The notes under the pieces were generated by a model. That model was not told where the DNA came from. It ran no database searches and worked only from the letters and a program-made list of their open reading frames with translations. This document shows, in pieces, positions 44,201 to 50,300 of a DNA stretch of 64,000 nucleotides. A program made the position numbers and the translations under genes. Source of the stretch: Phycisphaeraceae bacterium (GTDB taxonomy: Bacteria; Planctomycetota; Phycisphaerae; Phycisphaerales; Phycisphaeraceae); assembly GCA_028284155.1 (NCBI GenBank), contig JANQSF010000028.1, forward strand, positions 1 to 64,000. Reading direction: 5' to 3'. Position 1 is the stretch's first letter. The number at the start of each line of letters is the position of its first letter.

Positions 44201-44476
44201 CGCGCTCACCTGGGCGAGCGCGACCCGTGGTCGGTCGCCGCGACGCACCGATACGCGCTCGTGCTCGAGAAGCTCGAACAACAACAGCAGGCCGAACAAA
44301 TGCTGCGCGAAGCGGTCGTCGGCTACCACGCCGTGGCGACCGGCCAAAACATCGACCCCGAGTTCGTCGCGATGCTGCGCGAGGGCGTCGCCGCCTGCAA
44401 ACGCGTCCTGGGCAGCACGCACCCCGACACGCTGCGATCGCAGTCGCTGTTGACCACGGTGTTGGAGCAGCGGTGA
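38258..44476 (+). CDS. giant FHA / coiled-coil / transmembrane / VWA-like / TPR protein
   Basis: 2072 residues. An FHA domain (1-95) has the full phosphothreonine-reading core: IGRR near 27, RVSKDHAEI near 40 and DLNSSNGTYLN near 59. Residues about 130-1060 are a long acidic Ala/Asp/Glu/Leu-rich helical rod of degenerate repeats (LDAI, QIxEAV, LxxLxxKL), with 39-residue tandem units near 364-480. One transmembrane helix lies near 1092-1113. After it, about 1180-1345 looks like a von Willebrand A domain (AVFILDISGLEPADARRAL, DLIWIFSANVAGDHP, LRKIADQHGGAYSFY). From about 1380 to the end are many TPR units of the 42-residue bacterial type. Predicted topology: FHA and rod in the cytoplasm, VWA and TPRs outside. 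A signalling scaffold linked to Ser/Thr phosphorylation is plausible; no kinase gene is in the window. ACAGGAGCG precedes the ATG. Confidence 0.9.
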   Translation: MIIISVARGADEGRVFKLPEDEPIRIGRRTGDVPLDDTRVSKDHAEIRLENGELVIEDLNSSNGTYLNRRLVRKPTPINDGDRIRLGRTKLLFTTTAGAAARQEDEDAAFDISDLAQIDDESEGSAVEMTVDAESSDAVDLGGALVKIQRRLDAIAKQSESEDILHDILQKLDERATTHVDEKADDRLDTVVQQVERLASQPTTQSLIDDLRETLQTELAKVAPSSEMDEATAQRLDAIVESIEQHGQRQRELEAKIAEALEATQASAVDPKTLADDIRQAVADASPDLQGKLDELAERIDAAQAPRDDASRLDSIVEQVESLSSDERDAALVERIVAALPKSKTDKKVRDALDALLKKADAEPADDPRIGQILEAVSADRTDDVAELNATLDALLEKVNAEPADDPRIGQILEAVSTERTDDIAELKATLDALLERANAAPADDPRIGQILEAVSAAPTDDVADLKTTLDAALEKLDALSAAQAERDDTQRVLDAIAALPEPVTAAQIETLTAKLDLLQAAQENNDTDQPVIEAVREAGEQSAARIEQAIQDLREQIAAQAEADASAEDDDAQSMLLNSVLTRVEQLASPQHQAQLVEAVRQAVEAEQAGDASADEIRQKLDDLIERMPDDSAGRDANDKLDLLIEKAAAEAKLVAVFDERMTDLLAKVEQSSGDTQRDQIIEAVRQAVGEQLNSQDDSAEREAALAERLDAILEAVTAPPAEATPDPRIDALQTTLADVAAKLDASGNQQGQTSGEGLAALLAPLREAVEALQAQQGQINDRLAQTPTQASQDEALKRVTEAVEASTTLQTELRSNPPADDQTAELLEQVLEAVTEPKTESANPDLAAKLDQLNERLQNLSPPSADDSNGKQAERTLELLQSIHDRLGAEDRLDNVLEAVTSPQDEKVAERLAALESKLAELPTAEEQQDALADIAQRLQSSDAPADQSALLEQIRDMVAPRGESNLEAMLQQVLGAVNDKSDESATRHTLQQIVTALRTQQKVQRQTFAALEQLADATGTKLDLPKPKSTQLDDVPEPSEPAAPRAAPESLAESAPDMSEAAAIGSIFTSSPQDLTRWQRLTHRAQQQPIAAALLLVGVVAFIVIMYMVITDTMFDRSGGDTDGGLANAKADDKQDGTDPDGRSRSAADLLKGMGQQNGSRTNVTPVGTNPGAADLSSIKRAVFILDISGLEPADARRALEAVDAPLMKLQPTQQVTLMVINGDSLEEAPPTGLKAASAEVQRQLRRWADGYAQSARAEEVGKPSVAINHATTQYDPDLIWIFSANVAGDHPRQMKPGVLLELLDYLNDSRSIRINTTQLFKIDPQGTLRKIADQHGGAYSFYTRQADQSPTPNGATQSGANPRTRIWLDPASTVGDQLDADRSRDLALQRKQQHGPEDPRTLEAEVQWAVALHREGQLAQAQALLTRVLTTLNRVQGRSHTQTLDAKQHLAMVLSDLRRPQEAEPHLRQVLSVHRQRLGDTHDLTLITFTMLGEVLSAQGKLPEAERYLRSVYDARRREDGADHRKTLLAQVALADVLEARGELKDCEQMRRDVLDVWRQKFGAADPGTLERSLELSKLLRFKVGKLAEADALTTAVTAALTRSDNPAGDPGLLERRASQLNTDSKHAESLALHDSAIRLCVMAFGDDHRQTARWRGAKAELLIELDRNGEARRLLKDVLASQIKGVGVHAEDTQRTRANLVKLLRHMEALPDAAMLQHDVVVGYRETRGINDEKTLAAIVELAELFTMQQKLRQALDLHRSVLTARRLSLGDGDPATLVSMNTVAGLLSRLGKPDEALAMQQQAVDAAVAAQGEEDPATLASMHLLGIAQRAQGKPTEAQATLQRVLDLRIKVLKEDHADTLATRVALASVLKQLGKFDEATPHYRKLVEAKSEQLSDTNEDTLALKVDLAVCLHQTADDAEAQPLLEQVVSVRRNVLGDHDRKTLSALSTLAVVLESQDKLNEAKAKRQLVHALCRAHLGERDPWSVAATHRYALVLEKLEQQQQAEQMLREAVVGYHAVATGQNIDPEFVAMLREGVAACKRVLGSTHPDTLRSQSLLTTVLEQR
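39347..39697. repeat. three tandem 117-bp units inside the FHA gene
   Basis: Units start at 39347, 39464 and 39581, each coding 39 residues beginning PADDPRIGQILEAVS and ending in LDALLEK-like helix; the third diverges at its end. Codon-level similarity is high, so the expansion is recent relative to the rest of the rod. Confidence 0.85.
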
Positions 44477-44501
44477 CCCTCGATCAGCCAACACTGCCAC
44501 A

Positions 44502-44507
44502 TACAAT
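44502..44507 (+). promoter_or_regulatory. -10 element TACAAT, leaderless start
   Basis: TACAAT ends 6 nt before the ATG at 44514. This favours that ATG over the adjacent in-frame TTG at 44511, which would sit only 3 nt from the box. Confidence 0.6.
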
Positions 44508-44513
44508 CCATTG

Positions 44514-45347
44514 ATGCCTGCCAAAGCGAGCCAGACGACGGACGTCGACGACGCGCAGCTTGTCGCGTGGCGGGACCGTCTGCAAACGCTCGAACGGTGT
44601 CTGGATCAAGCGGCACAGAGCGAGTGGCGATGGGTCTGGAACGTCCGCCGACGCATCGTCGAATACCTGCTTCGACGCTACGGCAGGGAACAGGTCGAAA
44701 ACGCCGGTATCGACTTGCCCGTCGATGGCGATTCACAGGTAGCCGATTACAACGACGTTTCACCGGAGCCGTACCGCTCGCGCCGACTTGCGTCAGCCAA
44801 ACAGCTTCAGCGCGACGAGCACGCGTCATTGCGTGACGCGCAGAGCATCCGCCGGACACTCCAACACACCGAGGAAGCCAACCGGGAGCGGTACGACGAG
44901 TGGGAGCAGGACACGCAACGGTTGCTCGAAGAACACGCCGCGATCATCGCGGAGTTCCGTAGGCGTGCCGGGCCGGTCTGCATTGCATCCCCTGATTGGC
45001 CCGGTCGAAACCCCAAGCCGATTCACCCAACTGCACTCTCGCGTATCCCGCAAGTACTCGCTTTGAGCGTGACCGCGGGGATCGTCCTGTGGCGTTGCAC
45101 TGTTGCCTACGTGATGGACTCTCTCTCACCTGCGTCGTGGTGGTTTGTCGCCGCATCGATTGTCCTGATCGGACTCATTGTCACGCGTATCCGAATCCAA
45201 TCGATGCCGGGCACGACGATCCGTGGACCCATCCGTCCCGTCACGCCCCGTGAATTTGGGTACCACGTGGTCTTGGCGATGGTGAACTACACCGCGTCGT
45301 TCTGCATTGCTGTCTTGACTGTCTCCGATCTTGTTCGCATTGAATGA
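44514..45347 (+). CDS. hypothetical membrane protein with N-terminal coiled coil
   Basis: 277 residues, no family recognised. The first ~145 residues are charged helices (RDRLQTLERCLDQAAQSEWRW, EEANRERYDEWEQDTQRLLEEHAAIIAEF). Three hydrophobic segments follow: IPQVLALSVTAGIVLWRCTVAYV, SWWFVAASIVLIGLIVTRI and VLAMVNYTASFCIAVLTV. So a cytoplasmic coiled-coil head anchored by a C-terminal membrane domain is likely. It lies 37 nt after the giant FHA gene but has its own apparent leaderless promoter. Confidence 0.7.
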   Translation: MPAKASQTTDVDDAQLVAWRDRLQTLERCLDQAAQSEWRWVWNVRRRIVEYLLRRYGREQVENAGIDLPVDGDSQVADYNDVSPEPYRSRRLASAKQLQRDEHASLRDAQSIRRTLQHTEEANRERYDEWEQDTQRLLEEHAAIIAEFRRRAGPVCIASPDWPGRNPKPIHPTALSRIPQVLALSVTAGIVLWRCTVAYVMDSLSPASWWFVAASIVLIGLIVTRIRIQSMPGTTIRGPIRPVTPREFGYHVVLAMVNYTASFCIAVLTVSDLVRIE

Positions 45348-45424
45348 GCAATTCGCGCGGCGGGGCAGACCGTCTACGGGCACCGGCCGGATCGCCAATG
45401 GCCTGTGCAATGCATCTGTAGTGC

Positions 45425-45498
45425 GTGCCACTGGCGGCTTGTCCGCCAGTGTGGTTGTCACACAGTCAATGCACCGGCGGACGAGCCGCCTGTGGCAC
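45425..45498. repeat. 27-bp inverted repeat, GTGCCACTGGCGGC family, copy 2
   Basis: Arms 45425-45451 and 45472-45498 with three mismatches, loop 20 nt. The left arm differs from that of copy 1 (20287-20313) at one base. It lies in the gap before the M29 aminopeptidase gene. Confidence 0.88.
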
Positions 45499-45566
45499 CC
45501 GATTCCACGCTACATCTGATTTGAAAACGCGATAACATGGTCGGCCTCGCCCCGCCGGAGCCTCTC

Positions 45567-46745
45567 ATGCGTGACCCGCGTCTGGACAAACTCGCCCGTG
45601 TCATTGTGGACTATTCCGTCGGCGTCAAGCCGGGGCAGAACGTCCTGATCAAGGCCGACCCGGTGGCCGTGCCCGCTATCGAGGCGATCTACGAGGCCGT
45701 GCTGCGCGCCGGCGGGCACCCCGTCGTGCGCTGCGTGCCCGACTCGCTGAACGACATCTTCTACGAGATCGCCAGCGACGACCAACTCAAGCACGTCAGC
45801 CCGATGGCGTTGCACGACATTGAAACCATCGACGTGTCGATCGGCCTGTGGGCCGAGACGAACACGAAGGCCCTTTCGCAGATCGACCCGAAGCGGCAGG
45901 GCCTGGCCTCGGCCTCGCGTCAGCCGATCATGAAGGTCTTCATGGAACGCGCGTCGCTCGAGAAGGACGATCCGCGCAAGCTGCACTGGTGCGGCACGCT
46001 TTACCCGACTCAGTCCAGCGCGCAGGACGCCGAGATGAGCCTCCGCCAGTACGAAGACTTCGTTTTCAACGCCGGCCACCTCGACAAGGACGACCCCGTG
46101 GCCGAGTGGCGGAAGATCGAGGCCCGCCAGCAGCAGGTCGTCGACTACCTCAACGGCAAGAAGCAAGTCCACTTCAAAACGCCCAACGGCACGGACCTGA
46201 CCGTCAACGTCGAGGGCATGACGTGGATCAACTGCGCCGGGCACGAGAACTTTCCCGACGGCGAGGTGTTCACCGGGCCGAACCTGAACGCGCCGGACGG
46301 CGGGGTGAACGGCGTCGTCAAGTACTCCTTCCCGGCCGTGCACCACGGGCGCGAGGTGCACGACATCGAGTTGACCTTCGAGCGCGGCCGGGTCGTCGAC
46401 GCCAGGGCGTCGCGGAACCTCGACTTCCTGACCCAGATGCTCGATCAGGACCCCGGGGCGCGGAACCTGGGCGAGATCGCGATCGGCACGAACTACAACA
46501 TCCAACGCTACAGCAAGAACACGCTGTTCGACGAGAAGATCGGCGGCACGTTCCACGCGGCCGTCGGGGCCGGCTACCCCGAGTCGGGCAACAGCAACGA
46601 GTCCGGCCTGCACTGGGACATGGTCTGCGACCTGCGCCCGCCTGAGGGCGGCGCGGCCGGCTCGGGCGGAACGATCACGGTCGACGGCGAGGTCATCAGC
46701 CAGGACGGGCGGTTCGTATTCGACGGTTGGCCGGGGCCGACCTGA
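45567..46745 (+). CDS. M29-family aminopeptidase (AmpS / aminopeptidase T-like)
   Basis: Metal-dependent aminopeptidase, cytoplasmic, releasing N-terminal residues from peptides. 392 residues from the ATG at 45567, which follows CCGGAG by 8 nt; a start ten codons upstream is possible. Family landmarks: DPRLDKLARVIVDYSVGVKPGQNVLI at the N-terminus, the metal-binding Glu in NFPDGEVFTGP, the second Glu in FDEKIGGTFHAAVGAGYPESG with His, and SGLHWDMVCDLR near the C-terminus. All expected ligands are present and the length is normal. Confidence 0.9.
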   Translation: MRDPRLDKLARVIVDYSVGVKPGQNVLIKADPVAVPAIEAIYEAVLRAGGHPVVRCVPDSLNDIFYEIASDDQLKHVSPMALHDIETIDVSIGLWAETNTKALSQIDPKRQGLASASRQPIMKVFMERASLEKDDPRKLHWCGTLYPTQSSAQDAEMSLRQYEDFVFNAGHLDKDDPVAEWRKIEARQQQVVDYLNGKKQVHFKTPNGTDLTVNVEGMTWINCAGHENFPDGEVFTGPNLNAPDGGVNGVVKYSFPAVHHGREVHDIELTFERGRVVDARASRNLDFLTQMLDQDPGARNLGEIAIGTNYNIQRYSKNTLFDEKIGGTFHAAVGAGYPESGNSNESGLHWDMVCDLRPPEGGAAGSGGTITVDGEVISQDGRFVFDGWPGPT

Positions 46746-46761
46746 CCCAATCCGCGCGGCG

Positions 46762-46790
46762 TTGTTTGCTTCCTGACGGCTGATTAGAAT
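46762..46790 (+). promoter_or_regulatory. promoter TTGTTT-17-TAGAAT of the first zinc-ribbon/DUF4190 gene
   Basis: TTGTTT at 46762-46767 and TAGAAT at 46785-46790, spacing 17 nt. The leader is about 47 nt, similar to that of the tandem paralogue downstream. Confidence 0.5.
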
Positions 46791-46843
46791 CCCCAAGGAA
46801 CGTCGAGCGTCGTCCGTGATAAACATCACACGGGGGCCCGCAC

Positions 46844-48043
46844 TTGACTGTTCAATGCCCGCAATGCCAGCAGTCTTGCAACGTGCCCGATGATCTGGCC
46901 GGCCAGGCGTGCAGGTGCGACTACTGCGGGCATGCCTTCACGCCTGCCAACGGTCCCCACCGGTCGGCCGACGCGCCCGACAAGTATGGCTCCCCGCACC
47001 GGTCGTCACGAAAGGTCAGCAACGCCGCGATCACCGCGCTGAATTTCGGCCTGCTCGGCATCCTGTTCGCGCCGCTCGGGTTGATCGCCATCATCTTCGG
47101 CGTCATCGCTTTGAAACAGACGGGCGATCCGCAGACGAACAGGGGCGGCGCGGGGCTGGCGATCATCGGTGTGATCTGCGGCGCGCTCGGCCTGCTGGCC
47201 GTCCCGTTCCTGGGTCTCTTGCCCGTACTGAGCCATGTGCGACGCAATGCGCACATGAAGACCAACGCGGTGCAGATGCGCGGTATCCAACAAGGTTTGA
47301 TCACGTTCTGCCCGAGCAACAGAACAGTCACAGGCGACGGCTTCTATCCAGGCCTGAATCGGGACGGAACGCTGAAAGCCCCTTTCGACTGGCCGACGCA
47401 GGCCGGTACTTATCGAGCCAACACGGTGAGCGGATGCCAACCGGCCACTCGTTACACCCTTATGTTGAACGCTTCATACTTTACACCCGGGCACATGCTC
47501 AACCCGCTGGACGTCGGCCACTCGCTCAACCGAAACGACGACAACGAGACGGGAACGTTTGTTGAAATCTCACCGATCGGCACACCCGGCGCGGGCGGGC
47601 CGGACGTCGACACCGTCTTATCGACGAATAACTTTTCGTACGCCATGTTGCAGATCAATAAAGCCGACGAGCACCGCCGCCGGGAATGGGGCGAGACAAT
47701 CAACCCGCAAGCGAGCGTCCTCGGCGACCGCAACATCGGATCGGCCGCCGCCGCCGGGCGGGCTGAGAGTGTCTGGACAGACGAGGGCTCGGGCGAGTGG
47801 GAAGGGACGGTTGTCTTCAACGACGGTTCTACGAAGTTTCTTTCAACGGCGGACTCGGCGGGCAACCTCGCACCGATTGCCCAAAACACTCGCTACAACC
47901 AGCAACCGACCAACGCGTTGGACAACCTGTTCGACGAAAGCGCGCCCGGCGAAGTCCCCGGTGCAAACTGCGAGTTGGTCTTTCAGGATTGCACGAGCGA
48001 CGCGAATCATCACGGCGTGTCGGACGTGATTCAGCCGCCTTGA
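46844..48043 (+). CDS. zinc-ribbon, DUF4190, pilin-like membrane protein (1)
   Basis: 399 residues. It starts at TTG 46844, set by alignment with the ATG of the paralogue (TVQCPQCQ against IVQCPQCQ). Residues 4-31 form a CPQC/CDYC zinc ribbon of the MJ0042/prokaryotic type. After a short linker, 55-130 is a DUF4190-like double transmembrane unit (NAAITALNFGLLGILFAPLGLIAIIFGVIAL, GAGLAIIGVICGALGLL). The rest reads like the exported part of a type IV pilin-like protein: HMKTNAVQMRGIQQGLITF, then SYFTPGHMLNPLD and the strand GTVVFNDGSTKFL. No prepilin peptidase site is visible. Function unknown. Confidence 0.78.
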   Translation: MTVQCPQCQQSCNVPDDLAGQACRCDYCGHAFTPANGPHRSADAPDKYGSPHRSSRKVSNAAITALNFGLLGILFAPLGLIAIIFGVIALKQTGDPQTNRGGAGLAIIGVICGALGLLAVPFLGLLPVLSHVRRNAHMKTNAVQMRGIQQGLITFCPSNRTVTGDGFYPGLNRDGTLKAPFDWPTQAGTYRANTVSGCQPATRYTLMLNASYFTPGHMLNPLDVGHSLNRNDDNETGTFVEISPIGTPGAGGPDVDTVLSTNNFSYAMLQINKADEHRRREWGETINPQASVLGDRNIGSAAAAGRAESVWTDEGSGEWEGTVVFNDGSTKFLSTADSAGNLAPIAQNTRYNQQPTNALDNLFDESAPGEVPGANCELVFQDCTSDANHHGVSDVIQPP

Positions 48044-48127
48044 CTGGTGCCCATCGTGCCGAAGAACGGCAAGCCCGGGCCCAGCCTGCCAGACGGATCG
48101 CCGTTTCCAGCCGCGGCCATCGTCCGT

Positions 48128-48133
48128 TATAAT
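48128..48133 (+). promoter_or_regulatory. -10 element TATAAT of the second zinc-ribbon/DUF4190 gene
   Basis: Perfect TATAAT about 58 nt before the ATG. The surrounding CGTTATAATCC is identical at the HTH/EF-hand gene (49683-49693), so the two may share a regulator or sigma factor. Confidence 0.55.
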
Positions 48134-48191
48134 CCACCCGTCTCGAACGGCGCGTTCGACGTCGCGTTCTTGTTCTTACGGGGGCTCTCCC

Positions 48192-49472
48192 ATGATCGTT
48201 CAATGCCCGCAGTGTCAGAAGTCTTACAACGTGCCTGATGAGCAGGCCGGCAGGCAGGCCAAGTGCGACGCGTGCGGTCAGGTCTTTACGCTTGACACAG
48301 AGGCCTCGGCCGGGCGGGTGGACGAACCGAACCCTTACGGCGGGCATGCGGCGGCCGACCAGTCCGGCGGATACGGCGCAGCGCCGCCGACGGCGCAACC
48401 CGGCTATGGCGGCGGATCGACTTACGCTCAGCCGGCCGTGCCAGCGCGGACGACCAGCGGCGTGGCGGTCGCCGCGCTGGTCTGCGGGCTGATCGGGATC
48501 CTGGTCGCACCGATCGGGTTACTCGCGATCATCCTCGGCATCGTCGCGCTGACGCAGACCGGTAAGGCCGAAAACAATGTGGGCGGCGGCGGCATGGCCG
48601 TCGCCGGCATGGTCTGCGGGGCGATCGGACTGGTGCTTGGCGTCGTATTCCTGCTCATCGCCTTGATGCTGCCCGCTCTTGGCACCGCCCGAAACACCGC
48701 AAGAAAGATGACTAACAGCACGCAGATGCGCGGCATCCATATGGGGATGGTTACGTTTTCACAAAACAACAGGACATCGACCGGCGACGGGTTTTTTCCA
48801 GGCCTCAAGTCGGACGGCAGCACCGTGCCGACGTTCACCTGGCCGAGCGCACAGGGCACTTTCGCTTCGAGTTCGGCCGCCGGCTGCGACCCCGCGACGC
48901 GCTACACCGTCATGCTCAATAAGTCGTTTTTCACACCGGAGTACATGCTCAACCCGGTCGACAAGGGCGCGACGGTGAATCGCAGCAACGCAAACGCGAC
49001 GGGGGTGTTTCAAGAGGTTATGCCGATCGGCTTTCCCGGCGGCGCGGACACGACTGTGTCGTCCAACAACTTCTCGTACGCGATGTTGCAGATCAACGAC
49101 GCCGACGAAGACCGCCGCAAGGAGTGGTCGGAGACGATCAACTCGCAAGCCATCGTCATGGGCGACCGCAACGTCGGGCCGGCAGCCGGCAGTGGGCAGG
49201 CCGAGAGCGTCTGGACCGAGGCGGGGTCGGGCGAGTGGGAAGGGACGGTCGTATTCAACGACGGTTCGACCAACTTCATTTCAGAGATCGACATGAACGG
49301 CAACCTCGGCCCGGTCGCGAGCAACACGCGGTACAACCTGCAGCGGACCAACCCGCTGGACAACCTGTTCGACGAATCAGACCAGGGCGAGACGCCGGGG
49401 GCCAACTGCGAACTAGTCTTCGCTGATTGCACGAGTGACGCCAACCAGTACGGCGCACCGGACAAGCCGTAG
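48192..49472 (+). CDS. zinc-ribbon, DUF4190, pilin-like membrane protein (2)
   Basis: 426 residues, tandem paralogue of the gene before it. CPQC and CDAC ribbons lie in the first 30 residues, then a Gly/Tyr/Ala/Pro-rich linker (about 40-85) longer than in copy 1, the DUF4190 membrane pair (GVAVAALVCGLIGILVAPIGLLAIILGIVAL, MAVAGMVCGAIGLVLGVVFLLIALMLP) and the pilin-like body with LPALGTARNTARKMTNSTQMRGI and GTVVFNDGSTNF. The two copies agree best in the exported half, including the C-terminal GANCELVF-DCTSDAN. GGGGG lies 7 nt before the ATG. Confidence 0.8.
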   Translation: MIVQCPQCQKSYNVPDEQAGRQAKCDACGQVFTLDTEASAGRVDEPNPYGGHAAADQSGGYGAAPPTAQPGYGGGSTYAQPAVPARTTSGVAVAALVCGLIGILVAPIGLLAIILGIVALTQTGKAENNVGGGGMAVAGMVCGAIGLVLGVVFLLIALMLPALGTARNTARKMTNSTQMRGIHMGMVTFSQNNRTSTGDGFFPGLKSDGSTVPTFTWPSAQGTFASSSAAGCDPATRYTVMLNKSFFTPEYMLNPVDKGATVNRSNANATGVFQEVMPIGFPGGADTTVSSNNFSYAMLQINDADEDRRKEWSETINSQAIVMGDRNVGPAAGSGQAESVWTEAGSGEWEGTVVFNDGSTNFISEIDMNGNLGPVASNTRYNLQRTNPLDNLFDESDQGETPGANCELVFADCTSDANQYGAPDKP

Positions 49473-49502
49473 ACCGTTCCCCTAAACCGCGCAGTGCTCG
49501 AC

Positions 49503-49619
49503 GTAGGGTGGGCCAAGGCTTTGCGCGACCCACCGACCGGCGTCCCGTAGACACGTTCCATCAAACGCTTCATTGGACCGCCCATTGGTGGGCCGCGCCG
49601 AGCCTTGGCCCACCCTACC
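49503..49619. repeat. 32-bp inverted repeat, GTAGGGTGGGC family, third copy
   Basis: Left arm 49503-49534 pairs with the right arm 49588-49619 with three mismatches. The right arm with one extra base (49587-49619) is identical to 29673-29705. It lies 30 nt after a stop codon and upstream of the HTH/EF-hand promoter. Confidence 0.88.
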
Positions 49620-49685
49620 TTCGTGAACGGGACCACCGCGGTCAGACCGGACGCCAACGCAAGCGCAAGCCCGCCCGCCGATCGT

Positions 49686-49691
49686 TATAAT
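49686..49691 (+). promoter_or_regulatory. -10 element TATAAT, leaderless start of the HTH/EF-hand gene
   Basis: Consensus TATAAT ends 6 nt before the GTG at 49698. It rules against the upstream in-frame ATG at 49605, which lies inside an inverted repeat. Confidence 0.65.
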
Positions 49692-49697
49692 CCGACC

Positions 49698-50195
49698 GTG
49701 CTCATCGAAACCCTCCAACGTCTGATCGACAACCGCACGACCACTGCCGCCGAGATCGCGGAACTGACCGGCGTCGCGCCGTCGACGGTCTACCGGTGGC
49801 TCAAGAATCAGAGCGAGCCGGGGTTCAACGCCGTGCGCATCCTGCTGCGTCACCTGCCGGACGAGATCGCGCAGGAGGCGATCGTGACGGCCTTCGTCGC
49901 CGGCTCGCAGTGGCAGGTCTCCCGTCTGATGACGGAGCTCGACCTGAACCGTGACGGCAAGATCGACCACGACGACGCGCTGGACGCGTGCATCGAGTCG
50001 GTCCACGCGGCCGGCGAGGCGCTGGCCCGCGTCCGCGGCAACGCGACCGAGTCGGCTGACAAACGCCTGCCCAACCTGGAGTTGGTCGACCTGCTGCACC
50101 AGGTCGTGAGGCATTGTACGACGGCGCAGCAGATCCTCATGCACCTGAGCGAACGGCGGAAGAAGGCAAGGCCGGTTGGGGAAGATGATGAGTGA
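49698..50195 (+). CDS. HTH protein with an EF-hand/dockerin-type calcium loop
   Basis: 165 residues from GTG 49698. Residues 14-41 form a helix-turn-helix (TTTAAEIAELTGVAPSTVYRWLKN) of the Cro/MerR-like type. Residues 82-93 read DLNRDGKIDHDD, a complete EF-hand loop with Asp82, Asn84, Asp86, Asp90 and Asp93 as ligands; Asp at the last position is the dockerin variant. The remaining C-terminus is helical. A DNA-binding protein with a calcium loop is unusual and suggests metal- or calcium-responsive regulation. The target is unknown; the -10 box at its own start is the nearest candidate for autoregulation. Confidence 0.78.
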   Translation: MLIETLQRLIDNRTTTAAEIAELTGVAPSTVYRWLKNQSEPGFNAVRILLRHLPDEIAQEAIVTAFVAGSQWQVSRLMTELDLNRDGKIDHDDALDACIESVHAAGEALARVRGNATESADKRLPNLELVDLLHQVVRHCTTAQQILMHLSERRKKARPVGEDDE

Positions 50196-50288
50196 AGGGG
50201 TGAAGGAGTGAGGTCGTGTATCAGAGGCGGTATGCGCTTCGGTTGCATGACACCCCTTGACCCACTCACCCACAAACCCCCTCATCCC

Positions 50289-50294
50289 TAACAT
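50289..50294 (+). promoter_or_regulatory. -10 element TAACAT, leaderless start of purD
   Basis: TAACAT ends 6 nt before the purD ATG. The preceding 90 nt hold a degenerate GATGAG/GTGAAGG inverted repeat (about 50189-50275) that starts at the HTH gene's stop codon. Confidence 0.55.
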
Positions 50295-50300
50295 CCCGCC

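Noticed and set aside
43142-44524. 460-codon antisense frame opposite the TPR region
   Set aside because: Leu/Val/Arg-rich mirror of the regular TPR repeats.
49605-49697. ATG start 31 codons upstream for the HTH/EF-hand gene
   Set aside because: It is inside the right arm of an inverted repeat and upstream of the TATAAT box.
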